Below, in pieces: positions 12,072 through 24,119 of a stretch of DNA of 64,000 bases. The notes beneath the pieces were generated by a model. The model saw nothing but the letters and a program-made list of their open reading frames with translations. It did no database searches and was not told where the DNA came from. This DNA is from Acestrorhynchus altus (Eukaryota; Chordata; Actinopteri; Characiformes; Acestrorhynchidae): the NCBI GenBank assembly GCA_034509495.1, contig CM067512.1, positions 3,155,699 through 3,219,698 of the forward strand, written 5' to 3'. Positions within the stretch are counted from its first letter, which is position 1; every line of letters begins with the position of its first letter. Both the position numbers and the translations under genes were made by a program.

Positions 12072-12981
12072 AGCAGGAGGGCTATTAATGGTAGACCCCT
12101 GTACCTGGGGTCCTGTGCAGTTGGGCGACCCTACAATCAAACAAAGGGGCCTTAAGAAATAGATTATGGGGGACACTGTGGGCAGCTGTACCCAGGGCCC
12201 AAGGTTTGGTTCTAAACCCCTGGCAACGTAGAACTCTACATCAACATCAGTTACAGAGAAAAGGCCAGAGCTGAAATGTGGAACTCCAGTAGAACTACAG
12301 TGAACTCATGCAATCAGTTTACTACAGCACATAAAGACGTTCTAATTGATCTAGTACATTTTATTCGTTAGTACCAAATCAGATTAATCAGTAATCATAT
12401 GTACACTCAAGAAAAACAGGGTTCTATGTAGTACTGAAAATGGTTGTTAACAGTGGAACCACTGGTGCCATAAAGCGTTTTCAAATGTGTAAGGACCATC
12501 TACAAATGGGTTCCCTTTTCTTCGTAGAACCATTTAATTTCATTCATCCTGTAGCACATTTTTTAAATCATAGTTCTGTATAGAACCTTTACCTTGAAGA
12601 ACTATTTTTAAGAGTGTAGGAGGGGACAGCGGTTGATGTTCTTTCTTCACTGTGGTTGTGACTCCACTCGTTCAATGATGAGTCTAAATTTGGAACTGAA
12701 TCGTTCTCTAAAAGGCTGCTTGTTAAAACCACAAAGACAGGGTGATCTGTCCACAAGGACAGATAAAAAATTAAACACGGTCAGCGCAGACCTTTCAAAA
12801 CAGATCACCAGTAAACAAACAAACAAACAGAATACAAAAGGATACATTCTGAAGCTCAGCTTTCCGAGAGATTGCGGGCTTTTCTGATTGGTCACGGCCG
12901 TCTTGTTTTCAGTGATAAACACACATCAGAGTGCACTAATACGAAATGGAAAGGTGGGAGGGGTCGAGCTCTAGATTACGC

Positions 12982-13047
12982 TTTATAAAGCAGATTATCA
13001 TATTTCAGACACATCACACACGTTTCCTTCACTGCTCAGCTACATGT
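12982..13047 (+). promoter_or_regulatory. Possible TATA promoter and 5' untranslated exon of the mini-gene
   Basis: TTTATAAAG at 12982-12990 is followed about 25-30 bases later by a short stretch ending in a good splice donor (GTGAGT at 13048-13053). This would make a short leader exon spliced to 13800. It contains an ATG (13044-13046) that would read out of frame to a stop overlapping the main start. This is inference from signal positions only. Confidence 0.3.
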
Positions 13048-13074
13048 GTGAGTACAGTCCTTCATTTGTTGAAC

Positions 13075-13470
13075 TCCTGCTGTTGTTCAGATGATATATG
13101 TCCTGTAAATTATTCACAGTATTGAAGCTGAACGCAAAACATGTCTAAACTTTATAAAAAAGATAAAATATATCCATGAAAAAAACAAAACAAACAAAAA
13201 AATAATAATTATTATATAATAAAATAATTAATGTTGTTCTTCGGTTGATGTTTGGATGATATATTGCTTCTTCTGATATATTTCTTGTAAATATATATAA
13301 TATATTGTATATATATATAAATATATACAAAATATGTACAATATGTTGTTCTTCTGTTGTTGTTCGAATGATATATTTCTTCTTCTGATATATTTGTAAA
13401 TTATTCATAGTATTGAAGCTGAATGCAAAACATATCTAAACTTTATAAAGATAAAATACATCCATGATTA
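13075..13470. repeat. Degenerate direct duplication in mini-gene intron 1
   Basis: AGTATTGAAGCTGAACGCAA with AACTTTATAAAAAAGATA near 13118 recurs as AGTATTGAAGCTGAATGCAA with AACTTTATAAAGATA near 13408. TTCTTCTGATATATTT also repeats between them. Rest of the intron is AT-rich with an (ATTT)n run at 13579-13621. Confidence 0.6.
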
Positions 13471-13582
13471 TTCAATGATGATCCATGAAATTAAAATAAT
13501 TATATGATAAAATAACGAATAGCAATATATACAAAATGCAGTTATAAACAGATTTTTTTTATCTATTGTATATAAATATGTT

Positions 13583-13617
<35 letters not shown>

Positions 13618-13799
13618 TTTTAAACAATGCATTGTGTACTTTCATAAATTATACAAAACAATATAATAATGCATATAAAAAAGAATTGCCCATTCAGGGA
13701 ATCGGATACACATTCATTTTAATTTTGAATATTTGAAATTGAATTAAACCTTTTTTCTCTATAAATAAAATGTTTTATTTATATATATATATATTTTAG

Positions 13800-15967
13800 C
13801 AGTGCAGAACAATGAATGAGCCAAAGAACTGCACCAACCCCAGCATCCACATCCCCATCATGGCCTGCCTCTGTGAAGCCTTGCTAATGTCCATCATTCT
13901 GAACGTGTATCTTATTTTTACTAAGAAGTGCCAAGAGCTCGGACAGCGAATTTACAGTAAGTGGTTTCAGTTCTTTCTTCAGTTAGAAATTGATTTTTCT
14001 AAACAAAAAAAAACTCCAAATGAAATGTTATAATAATCCTGGATTTCTGAATTTTTAATGACTTCAAGCCAAACTGATTATGGTTCCTCAGCATGTTTAA
14101 GGTTCTTCTCAATCACATGTTTGAAGAACCCTTTATACTACATTTATACTTTACTGCACTACTATTCTAGACTCTACAAGTGTAGCTACATTTATAATAT
14201 CATGTTTTTTTTGTTTGTTTGTTCTTGTTTTATATATATATATATATATTTAAATTCATGTTTTTTTCAAACTCCAAAATAAATATTTGGATTTCTGAAT
14301 TTTTATGACTTTAAGCCAAACTGATCAACACTAAAATGAAACGAGATTTAAAAGCATATAACATAAAACAAATGAACTAAATAGAAAATAAAAGGACAGT
14401 TTCCCGTTTTTAATTTTAATAATTTTTAGATAAACTGGTGAAATCCATTTTCCTATGAGACAGGACGTGTTTTGTGTCTGCAGTCACACGGGTTTTAGGA
14501 GGCTAATATAGCTATGAAAACACAACTACACCCTTAAAAACAGATGCCTCGGCTGAACCACTTTAGTTTATGAAAGTGAACGAGTAACAATAACACTTCC
14601 TATGAATCCACTTTTCATAATGCAAAAGTCTTTATTTGTGCATTACATACGGTATCCATAATATCTTATAATTGTCATAAGCCTGTATAATATATAAGTA
14701 CTTATTATTACTGTTTTAGAAAATATTAGTGTGTAACTTGAACTTGAACTTGAACTTAATGCATTTTAAATGTAAAGGAAATTTTATTTTACACAAAACA
14801 TGTTAAAGAGCTGCATAAAACTCTTTACTGCTGTTAATTAAGTGATTTAAAATGCGTTTTAAATGTAAAGGAAATTTCATTATATATTAAACACTTTATG
14901 GAGCTGCATAAGAGCTCTTCACTGTCTAAAAGTCAAATGTTTTAACTGTAATGTTTTAATTGTAAAGGAAATTTAATTAAAACACAACTACACTCTTAAA
15001 AAAAAATGGTTATTTTTGCATTATTTAAATGTAAAGGAAATTTCATTATATATAAAACACATTCTAGAGCTGAATGAGAGATTTTTACTCAGTTTAAGTG
15101 AAATGTTCTATGTGCTTTAAATGTAAAGGAAATGTATTTGTATATAAAACACATTCTAGAGCTGAATAAGAGCTCTTTACTGTCTAAATTGAAGTGTTTT
15201 TAAATATGTTTTAAATGTAAAAGAAATGTAATTGTATATAAAACACCTTACAGAGCTGAATAAGAGCTCTTTACTGTCTAAACGTTAGAGAGAAATAAGT
15301 GAAATATGTTTCTAATTGAAATATTTTTATAATGTGTTTTAAATGTAAAGGAAATTTAATTGCCTATAAAACACAATCTAGAGCTCTATAAGAGCTATTT
15401 ACAGGCGTTATGTAAAGAGTTCTTAAACGCATTTTAAATATAAAATAAACTTTATTGTATATAGAGTTTGTAGAGTTCTATAAGAGTTATTTACAGGCGT
15501 TATGTAAAGTGTTCTTAAATGCATTTTAAATGTAATGCATTTTAATTATTTTTATTCTGAGACTGTAGATCAGTGTTCTTGAGTCCATCCAAGACAAGTA
15601 TTTGTGCAATGTTTTATTTCCATTTGAATTCTTCTACTTCTGTTGTCCAGATTTCATGAACAGACTTTGTTGCCGTTCAGCACATAAACAGCCATGTGAG
15701 CAGCAAACGTCATTATCAGAGCAGGTAAACGAAACGTCGAACCGATGATTCTCTGAGTTTTTGGTTCAAAATGATCATCTTATTTATCAACTATGGAAAT
15801 GTGTGATAAAAATGTAAAAGTGTGTTTTGCTCCAGGATCAGACTGAAGATGAGGTTCAGTACTCTGCGGTGGACTTCAGGAAAAAGAGAGAACATGCAGA
15901 GAATCAGATAGAAGAGATTAAAAACGAGACTATATACATTGGTCTGGCCAGTCTCGGGGTGGAATGA
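13800..15967 (+). CDS. Candidate Ig-less NITR-like membrane protein with ITIM tail
   Basis: CDS exons: ATG at 13812 in exon 13800-13956, then 15651-15724 and 15836-15967 (TGA 15965-15967); about 117 aa. The short N-terminus (MNEPKNCTNPSIHIP) is followed by a membrane segment ACLCEALLMSIILNVYLIF containing a Glu. The tail has EVQYSAV (ITIM-type) and ETIYIGL. Membrane and tail exons resemble the minus-strand NITR-like genes: EDEVQYSAVDF against AEELNYAALNF, with the same phases (membrane exon ends phase 1, linker exon ends phase 0). An Ig exon joined at the usual phase 1 would read into a stop (TGA 13815-13817), and no Ig exon is visible upstream on this strand. The ATG has A at -3. AATAAA lies at about 16060. 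Expression is unproven; it could be a relic. Confidence 0.6.
14760..15540. repeat. Degenerate tandem repeat, about 93 bp, in the mini-gene intron
   Basis: TTTTAAATGTAAAGGAAATT recurs about nine times, mostly 90-96 bp apart. Each is followed by TATAAAACACATTCTAGAGC-like and AAGAGCTCTTTACTG-like segments. Units are diverged, so the array is old. Confidence 0.75.
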
Positions 15968-16101
15968 GGCTCCGCCCTCCTTCACGAGTTAAATATTAAA
16001 GTCTTGTCTTTGTCAAAGTATTTTATTTCAGTGTTTATTGTTTCTGTTTATTATGGATTTAAATAAAATCGGCCTCTATCTGCTCAGTGGGGTCAGCAGA
16101 C

Positions 16102-16156
16102 ATGAACGTGGTCAGGATTTTCATCTTCTGTCTGATCCTGGAGATCCTGGCTGATG
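16102..16156 (+). pseudogene. Possible orphan signal-peptide exon
   Basis: The reading MNVVRIFIFCLILEILAD looks like a signal peptide. It ends at phase 1 before GT, as leader exons of Ig receptors do. No Ig exon follows on the plus strand, and the donor GTTCTC is weak. It sits just after the mini-gene, so it may be a leftover from a duplicated receptor. It could also be chance. Confidence 0.3.
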
Positions 16157-16179
16157 GTTCTCTTTGTGAAGGTGTTACC

Positions 16180-17270
16180 TGTGATTTCAGAAAAAGCGAT
16201 GAGCTGGTGTCCCAATACTTTTGTCCATATATTGTATAATGTTGTGAGGGGCTGATCTAGAATTATATCATCTCAAAAAATACACACTTTGTTGTAGAGA
16301 AACAATGCAAACACAGTGTCGTCTGAGTCTGCGTCACCGTTTACTTCACTCTGGAAACTTTGTACTGCTTGTTGTTTGTACACGGTTACAAAACCATCGG
16401 ACAAAGTTCTGCTGTGGTCAGAATGAACAAACCCTCATTGCTGGAGATCTCGGTGTCTCTGTCTCTGGTCACGCTTTTGAAACCTGACCACGTGCAAACA
16501 GGATGAGGCGCAGTGCACTGAACATCCTGTTGTACGTGAAAGGCAGTGGGTACAGTGAGGTGTTCGGACTGTAGGTCTGTGGGGATGTTTTTATTTTGTT
16601 TGTCCACTTTTTTATTTTCAGTGAACAGTTTTTATTACATACATTAATGAGGGACCGAAAAGAGAAACCCAGCCATGAGACTGACATTATTATATCTTAT
16701 ATCTTCCGGAATTCGATTATTGTGAAAATGCTGGAAGATGTAAATATTTCAGGCCTTCTTTTCTTCAATTGTTGACATTTAATTTTACTCAAATTTGATA
16801 AAAATTTGATTTTTATGAGCTTTAAGACTGACCGATAAGAAATAAGGGAAAAAAAGACTTTAATATTTCTTTTTACTTGTAATGAGTGTAAAAGTTATAA
16901 ATGTTTTCCCGCAGTATTATAATTCCCTGACCTGCACCAGTGTGTAAACAAATACAAGGTGGTGGAGGACGTGTAGCTCATCCTTGCAGAGCTACTTCGA
17001 TGCTTGTAGGCCTGACAGAACATCTCAATAAGACGCTAGATCAGAGGTTTACCTGCTCATAGGCTTTGGATGATTGTCTTGTTGCATGACCTGGCTGCGC
17101 TGAATTGGTGTCGTGGATAACAGCACCCTCTTCAGGGTTGTCATGTTGTATCATTCCGACAGTAATGATGCAGGCAGACATTTTTAATAAGAGAACACAA
17201 GCTTTTATCTATTTATGAGAATTATTTATGTAATAAAGAAAGCACCCAAACTCACTCGTCAGGTCTTCTG
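16180..17270. repeat. Copy 1 of a local segmental duplication
   Basis: Shares ordered blocks with 17800-18255: a MITE end (GGTGTCCCAATACTTTTGTC), the block GAAACCTGACCACGTGCAAA, CAGGATGAGGCGCAGTGCAC, and a distal block TTTATGAGAATTATTTATGT with AAAGCACCCAAACTC. Copy 1 carries extra sequence between the last blocks. No gene seen. Confidence 0.6.
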
Positions 17271-17643
17271 TCCACCACATTAATACATTTACTAAAACCA
17301 TGTTCTGGGTTCTGATATGTACTTCCTTGTACTTCCTGAATCTCAGAATACTAGAAAATTGGAATTTAAATGTAATTAGATTTCTAATTACAGTCTCCAC
17401 TTTAAAACAAAAGGCTTGAAATATATCACTTGTGATGAAATAAAATATATGAAAGGTTAGTTTTTGATCAATAACCTTTTTCACAGCATTACATTTTTCG
17501 AGATGATATAAAAGTTAATGTTGTGATTTGTCACAAACAAGATAATTCATTGTTTTATAGAGTTTAATTATGTTTAATATGATTGTTTAATTATGACTGT
17601 GATCACAATGTAGTGGGTTGATATCAGAATTCAGTAAGAAAAG

Positions 17644-17645
<2 letters not shown>

Positions 17646-17678
<33 letters not shown>
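17646..17678. repeat. (AG)n microsatellite
   Basis: About 16 AG units between the two segmental duplication copies. Confidence 0.95.
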
Positions 17679-17679
<1 letters not shown>

Positions 17680-17799
17680 CAGTATTAGTACTGTATTCGT
17701 TTATAGGAAACGAATCTGCTGCAGAAGACTTTTGCACACAAGACATAAGAAACGCTGATTTGATCATAGTCTTCTTAAATTACTGAAGTGTAAGTTGAT

Positions 17800-18255
17800 G
17801 GTCTTGTTAGTGAAAGTATTAGCTGTGGTTTCAGAAACAGCAGAGAATGAGCTGGTGTCCCCATACTTTTGTCCATGCATTGTATAGTGTTATGCTGTAA
17901 AATTAGTCTCAAAAAATTTACACCGAGTCTTCATCACCGCTGTGAAACCTGACCACATACAAACAGGATGAGGCGCACTGCACTAAACTTCCTGTTCTAC
18001 ATGAAAGGCAGTGGATGCAGAGACGTGTTTGGACTGTACGAGTGTGGCGATGTTTTCATTTTGTTTGTACAGTATTATTTTTTTTTTCATTGTTCGTTTC
18101 ATCATTAAACAGTTGGGCATTTTTTTATTACATATTCATTACATATTTACACACAGGCCTACGTTTTTAATAAGTAAAAATATATTTTTTATTTATGAGA
18201 AAATCACACTAATAAATAAATAATAAAGAAATCACCCAAACTCGCTCTTAGTCAG
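17800..18255. repeat. Copy 2 of the local segmental duplication
   Basis: Same block order as 16180-17270 but shorter: GGTGTCCCCATACTTTTGTC, GAAACCTGACCACATACAAA, CAGGATGAGGCGCACTGCAC, TTTATGAGAAAATC, AAATCACCCAAACTC. Direct orientation. Confidence 0.6.
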
Positions 18256-18377
18256 CAGGTGAAACTGTGTGTTGAAAAGTATAAAGTGATTTTCTAGCCT
18301 TTCTGATTGTTTGGAAGAGTTTTCCCTGTAATGTTGCTCTTATTCTGTATCATAAAATAAATAAAATTAATTAAATA

Positions 18378-18409
<32 letters not shown>

Positions 18410-18769
18410 TAAATATAATGTCCATAAACAACCTCAAAATAGGCTCTTATATGATAAAATAGGAAATAGTCCATAAAGTACAGCGTCAGAAATGTGCTTG
18501 TACACGATCAGTCAGAGTTGTTAGTGTTTAATTTATAATATTATTGTTTATAGTATAATTTGTTATATTATTTTTTTATCATTTTATATTCCAAAAAGGA
18601 GTTGAAATAAGTTAATCCAGTAGGGGGCAGTATTATCTCAGTAATCAGATTAGAACAGGGCCTGTAATATTAATGCAATATTAATAAAAATATCAATATT
18701 TCAAATATCAATACCCTGCAATTAAACTCAGGTCAAGATCATTTTACTAAGGTGGGACCTCCATGATCA

Positions 18770-18895
18770 TCATTGAGCATTGGGTACCTTTGACCTTGTG
18801 GCTGTTCCATCAGTTGTCCATCTGTGGAGCCTTTTTGGTAGGCACTGACCACTGCATACCAAGAACACGGCACAACACCTGCCTGATATTTTGTA
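18770..18895 (-). mobile_element. Tc1-type transposon fragment abutting an Ig exon
   Basis: The minus strand reads TATGCAGTGGTCAGTGCCTA then CCAAAAAGGCTCC. This is the helix-turn-helix coding region of the same Tc1 family seen at 510-1070. It directly follows the truncated Ig exon at 18896. Confidence 0.55.
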
Positions 18896-19062
18896 GATGA
18901 TCTGCTTGATGGTTTCAGGAAAGGCCCGTCCTGCAGAAGATCTGAACCAGAGCACTTGGGGTTCTGCTGCTTGGTTCTCAGACAGCACCGTGCACTTCAG
19001 ATTCACAGAATCTCCTGGAGGCACCGACGCTGGAGTCTGGATCGCTGAGATGTTTGACTGAC
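18896..19062 (-). pseudogene. Truncated NITR-like Ig exon
   Basis: The minus strand reads SNISAIQTPASVPPGDSVN, LKCTVLSENQAAEPQ, VLWFRSSAGRAFPETIKQII. This matches the first half of the second Ig domain of the intact gene at 24138-24476, with a plausible acceptor (TTGTCAG) in front. The domain stops abruptly and runs into a Tc1-type fragment. The second cysteine and J-like motif are lost, and no membrane or tail exon is seen on this side. Confidence 0.7.
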
Positions 19063-19079
19063 AATGAAACAATGAAATA

Positions 19080-20560
19080 GAGAGAACTCGGTTTAATAGA
19101 ATAATGAGTTGATTCGTTAGATGTGGTGAAATTGCAGCACAGTCACTTTAATAATGTATAACTATAAGTATCTTCACATCTTCAGCCACATGGGTTTCAG
19201 CACCATGGAGAGCAGCATAATTCTGTTTCAGGACCATGGACAAACTAACCTGAATGTGTTTCTCGACTGGGCAGGACGAGTGGACAGGTTCAATGGGATT
19301 CATGTTCCTAACACGTCTTGGTCTCTCCCTTAATGACTGAATAATGAAGTCTAGACCTGCTGATCATATTCACCAGATCATCTCATAAACATCTGATTTC
19401 CTGCAGTACAGTATGATGTCATCAGTGCGACTGGGTTAGAGGTTCATAATTTAAAATGCAATAGATTAAAATACCTTATATTACATCACTCTATGAATCA
19501 ATTTCCACTGTAATGGAGCAATAATATCATCGTTTTATGGGAATTAATATAATAATAACCTTGTAAATGTTACTTTGCTTGTATTTGTAAACCATTAGGC
19601 TGCAGTTACAGGTTTAAAGCTGTTGTTTAAAGCTCTGTATTCAGTTTACGCTTCATTGAATAAGAAATATTTGCCGTCCAAAATTCAGGCTTGTTCTGTA
19701 AAAGTGATTTGTCCTGTGTTCTGGTGCCCCCATGTGGACCTCCTTTGATATTATCAGTCAAAAGAACACCAGCAACTTTTACAGCCCTAATATAACATAA
19801 ACAATATTGCATATTAACAGTTTAACACAGTATTACTATGCTTTTACACACCTGATATGATTATTTCTATGACAATGTAAATACATAATTGTCACACACA
19901 GATGATATTTTGTGCATAGGTTGTACATATAATGCATTAATATTATATATAAATATAAATATTAAATATATTTTCAGGTCATTAAAGAGCCCAGTATATA
20001 GTTTGAAGCTGAAATCAAACACGTTTAAGATACGGACATCATGCTTTATGCAAAATGACTTTAACAGAAACAGGAAACATTACAGGAAATGTTACTTTAA
20101 CTCTAGTATAATTTTTACTAATCATATCATAATTGAATCGTTAAACCTTTATTTAACCAGGAGGGTCCATGTGATTAAAATCAGCACACAAATACAGGAA
20201 TTCACAGCAATAATGAAACAAAGCATATCAAACAAAAAAATTTCTCATCAATAATGCACTCGGGAGCATAATTCCGACTGTCGTCATAATTCAGACTGTC
20301 GTCATTATGGCCTCGTGGGAACGAACAGATCCAGATTCACCAAAAATATGAAATATTGGTGGAAAACACATTTCTGGAATTATTTAATCATCATCAGAAA
20401 AGAAGCAGTTCTTCTTTGATACAAACTGGAAAGGAAGCAATTTGTAAGAGCAGCAAACTGTATTAGGGTCGTCTCAAGAGATCATTGTGGATGTTCATTT
20501 TCAAGATAAGGTTTTTACTGATTGCCCTACAACAGGTTTTTATCTGGAAAAAGAAGAAAA
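19080..20560. other. Intergenic within the NITR-like cluster, no gene seen
   Basis: AT-rich. No further Ig, membrane or tail exon was found on either strand. Confidence 0.45.
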
Positions 20561-20570
20561 AGGCAAACAT

Positions 20571-20573
20571 TAC

Positions 20574-20647
<74 letters not shown>

Positions 20648-20743
20648 TAATAACAACAATAATAATAATAATAAATAATAACAACAATAATAATATGTGA
20701 TGATGATGATGCTTAATAATAATAATAATAATAACAACCAACG

Positions 20744-20777
<34 letters not shown>

Positions 20778-20829
20778 TAATAATAATAATAATAATAATA
20801 ATATTGTTATTAATCATAATAATAATAAC

Positions 20830-20869
<40 letters not shown>

Positions 20870-20875
20870 TGTATT

Positions 20876-20912
<37 letters not shown>

Positions 20913-20949
20913 TTAAATATAATAATAATAATAATAATAATATTGTTAT

Positions 20950-21015
<66 letters not shown>
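20571..21015. repeat. (AAT)n microsatellite, about 445 bp
   Basis: AAT units with scattered ACA, GTG and TTGTTA interruptions. Poly-Asn, poly-Ile and poly-Leu frames across it are artefacts. Confidence 0.97.
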
Positions 21016-21017
<2 letters not shown>

Positions 21018-21599
21018 GAGACTCGTATTTTGGTCTGTTCAGTCTTGTGCTGAAGTGTGAGGATCAGGGTTGAGACTTTTATTCACAGATGCCTCTCTGA
21101 GCCAATGGTCCTGCTGCCCCCTACTGATCATAACAGGAGTTTCATTCTATATAAGATTGAGGGCTCTGTCTGAGTCACGCTGCCGCCACAGTTCCAGATC
21201 AACCTGAACCTTATTGTCACCAGACATGGGTTAGAGGGGTATCAGCACCCCCACCCCCAGCAGGAGCAGTGGAACTGTGTTCTCTGGAATGATGGAGCTC
21301 CATCCAATATGGGCCTTTTAATATGAGCTGTATTACATTGCTGGTCTTACTGGGAGCTCAGCAGCCGTAAAGACCTAAGAACTGATCACCCATGACATGC
21401 AATACATATAAATAATGACATTTTACTATTTAAAATAAAATTAAAGGTACTTTAATCATTTAAACGTGTAACATAAAATTCAGGAAACGTGATGCGTGAC
21501 TGTAATTCCGGAGAAATTTTAAATGGAATACTGCATTAATCTAAATACTTTATGATTAATATATATATAATATATATATGTTTGAAGTATTTAAAAGCT

Positions 21600-21667
21600 T
21601 GGATGGATGGATGGATGGATGGATGGATGGCTGGATGGATGGATGGATGGATGCATGGATGGATGGA
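21600..21667. repeat. (GGAT)n microsatellite
   Basis: About 16 GGAT units with two single-base variants. Confidence 0.96.
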
Positions 21668-22430
21668 AGCTTTGTTGTTTTGTGTGTGGCTGTAAAACCC
21701 AACATTCCCATTTTACTCCTTCCATCACCTGCTTCCATACTGGTTATGTCTTTCCCGACACATTGCCTCGGTGTAGTCGATCCCTCAGGGCTACCATCTC
21801 TCAGGTATGCGGTTATATTGGGCTGTAAGCACATGGTATCGTTTTCATTGTAGCAGAGTGAGCCTGTGCTCTGCTACAGCATTACACTGTCAGCCTTCCT
21901 GACAGCATTGAAATTAATTAAAGAATTAAAGCCCAAAACTTGAAAATGGAGTTTAATTCACCTGCTGAGTATTGAGTTAAACAACAGTCAAGTTGATATT
22001 TATTAAAGTAGATTTTATTAAAGTAGATATTAAGAGTTAAGAGTTAAGTGTATAAAAAGGGTCAGAAGCCTGACACTGGAAACCGTTTTATTGCAGGATA
22101 ACAAACATTACATGTAAATTTTTTGACAAACAAATGACTTTTATGACTTTTCTTAATATTTGAACCACAGGTATGAACAAGTTAACGAGACGTCTCCCAA
22201 AATAAAAATACTACAATGGTGAAGATTTATTTGCAGAAACTGCAATAATCAATTTAACACATGAAAAAGGTCCTCAAACCCCAGAAAGTGATCTGAGATA
22301 AAGGAAGACAGGCAGGTGGTTCGACTGTGAAAGACGATCCTAGAAGACAAATTATAATTCAATAACAATCTCAGTAGGCAACTCAGCGTCCTCCACCACA
22401 CTCCTCTAATCTTTAGAGTGTGGACGGCAA

Positions 22431-24076
22431 CTAATGAGCTTCCCTGCGGCCATTACCAGAGGAGACCCTCACTTGGGAGTACAGGGTGTCTTGAGGTTGT
22501 TCTTCCTTCACCCTTTTATTTTTCCGTTCACTAAAATTCAAGGCAGCATAATTCAGCTCCTCGGCATCGTGGTCCTGCAGGAATGGGCACCAATGTTTAA
22601 GCAGAACTTCGTACTCCACGTAAGAACGATGACATAATAAAGTCAAATACCTGTAGGACCGTCTTCTCTTTGGCTGAGCACCGTTGAAGCTTCTCAGCTA
22701 AAACAGAAATGCATTACAAGGGGATGGTTTTAAGTGTTGCATTGTGTATTTTCTGGGGTTCGATTATTGAACTACTGCAACATTTGTGAAGAGCAGTTCT
22801 TCAGGAAGAGCGAGTGATCATTAAACGAGTGTCATGTCATATGTGGTTGAACTTACGGCTGCAGTGCTCACAGATCTTCTTCTTGCTGTTGAAAGCAGCT
22901 TGTAGAGCAATCACAACCACACACCCTCCCAGAGCTGCTCCCAGGCAGATCACGACAGGATCCAGAGGCCTTCCTGAAGGATATTCATGATTTAAAGATG
23001 ACAGCACAGTTTCCTGCCGCCGTCAATGTTTTATTCAGTGCATCATAAAATACAGTGTATTTTAAAAGGCTGTCTAATCTCACATTCACACGAGCACTTT
23101 GTTGTAACACTCCCTCAACTGCACTTCACGATTCTGCACAACGTCATTAGTTCACCTTACTTTAAAAAAGCCCGCAAATTGATTTACGGTGTAAAATCAC
23201 GCTTCAGCATAAAAATAATCATTAAAAAATCTTAATTTGAGTACAAAAAGGACATTTTTTCAGGGCCATTCAAGCTCAAGGCCTCCATGATTTCCATTTT
23301 TGTCATTTTTCTGTTAGAAAATGTGTGTAAATTTCATTCATTTAAAATCTGACCATAAACAATGAGTCCCTTTCTGACTGTAAAGCTAAAACTCTACATT
23401 GTATAAAACTAAATTCTGTCCAGTAATATAAGAAAAAGCAGTCAGTTACCACTTTACCAACTACTTGCTCTTTAAGTCATAACACGTGAATTACAATTGA
23501 TCTGGAAATCCTTATATTATATTTTATAAGTTACTGCTCGGCAATCAGGAAATATTAAGACCACCTAGTAGTTTATGTTTTCAGAGCTCTGGAATTTAAA
23601 ATCTCCTTTATTACTGCAAATAATCAGCTACTTATTTACCAACAGTTCTTATTGAAGGTTAAGGAAACTGGAAACTGCATTATTGTCCTCATTGCTTAAT
23701 AAGTATGTATTTGTAGTTTATTTAAAAAATGAAATATTAATTAATTTGTAATAATTTATAATAATAGATTAATAGTTCATTTCTTCATTAATTAACTAAT
23801 GATAAATAATGAGGTACTAATCTGTCTGATCACTGCTATAAAGAACACATTTACGTACAGATTTTATTGGGAAATCATATCAATTATGCATTTATATGGA
23901 TGCTGCTGTAAAAATATAGTGAAACAGCAGATCCATTAAATCTTTAAATATCAATTCATTTGTGGAGTCGACATATTTCTAATATTTCTGGGAAATGTTT
24001 AGTTTTCATAAAAATAACAATTTTGCTTTTTTTTCCTGTGAATGAATTGATTTTAAACCCCTCGCTCCCTGTTAAG

Positions 24077-24119
<43 letters not shown>

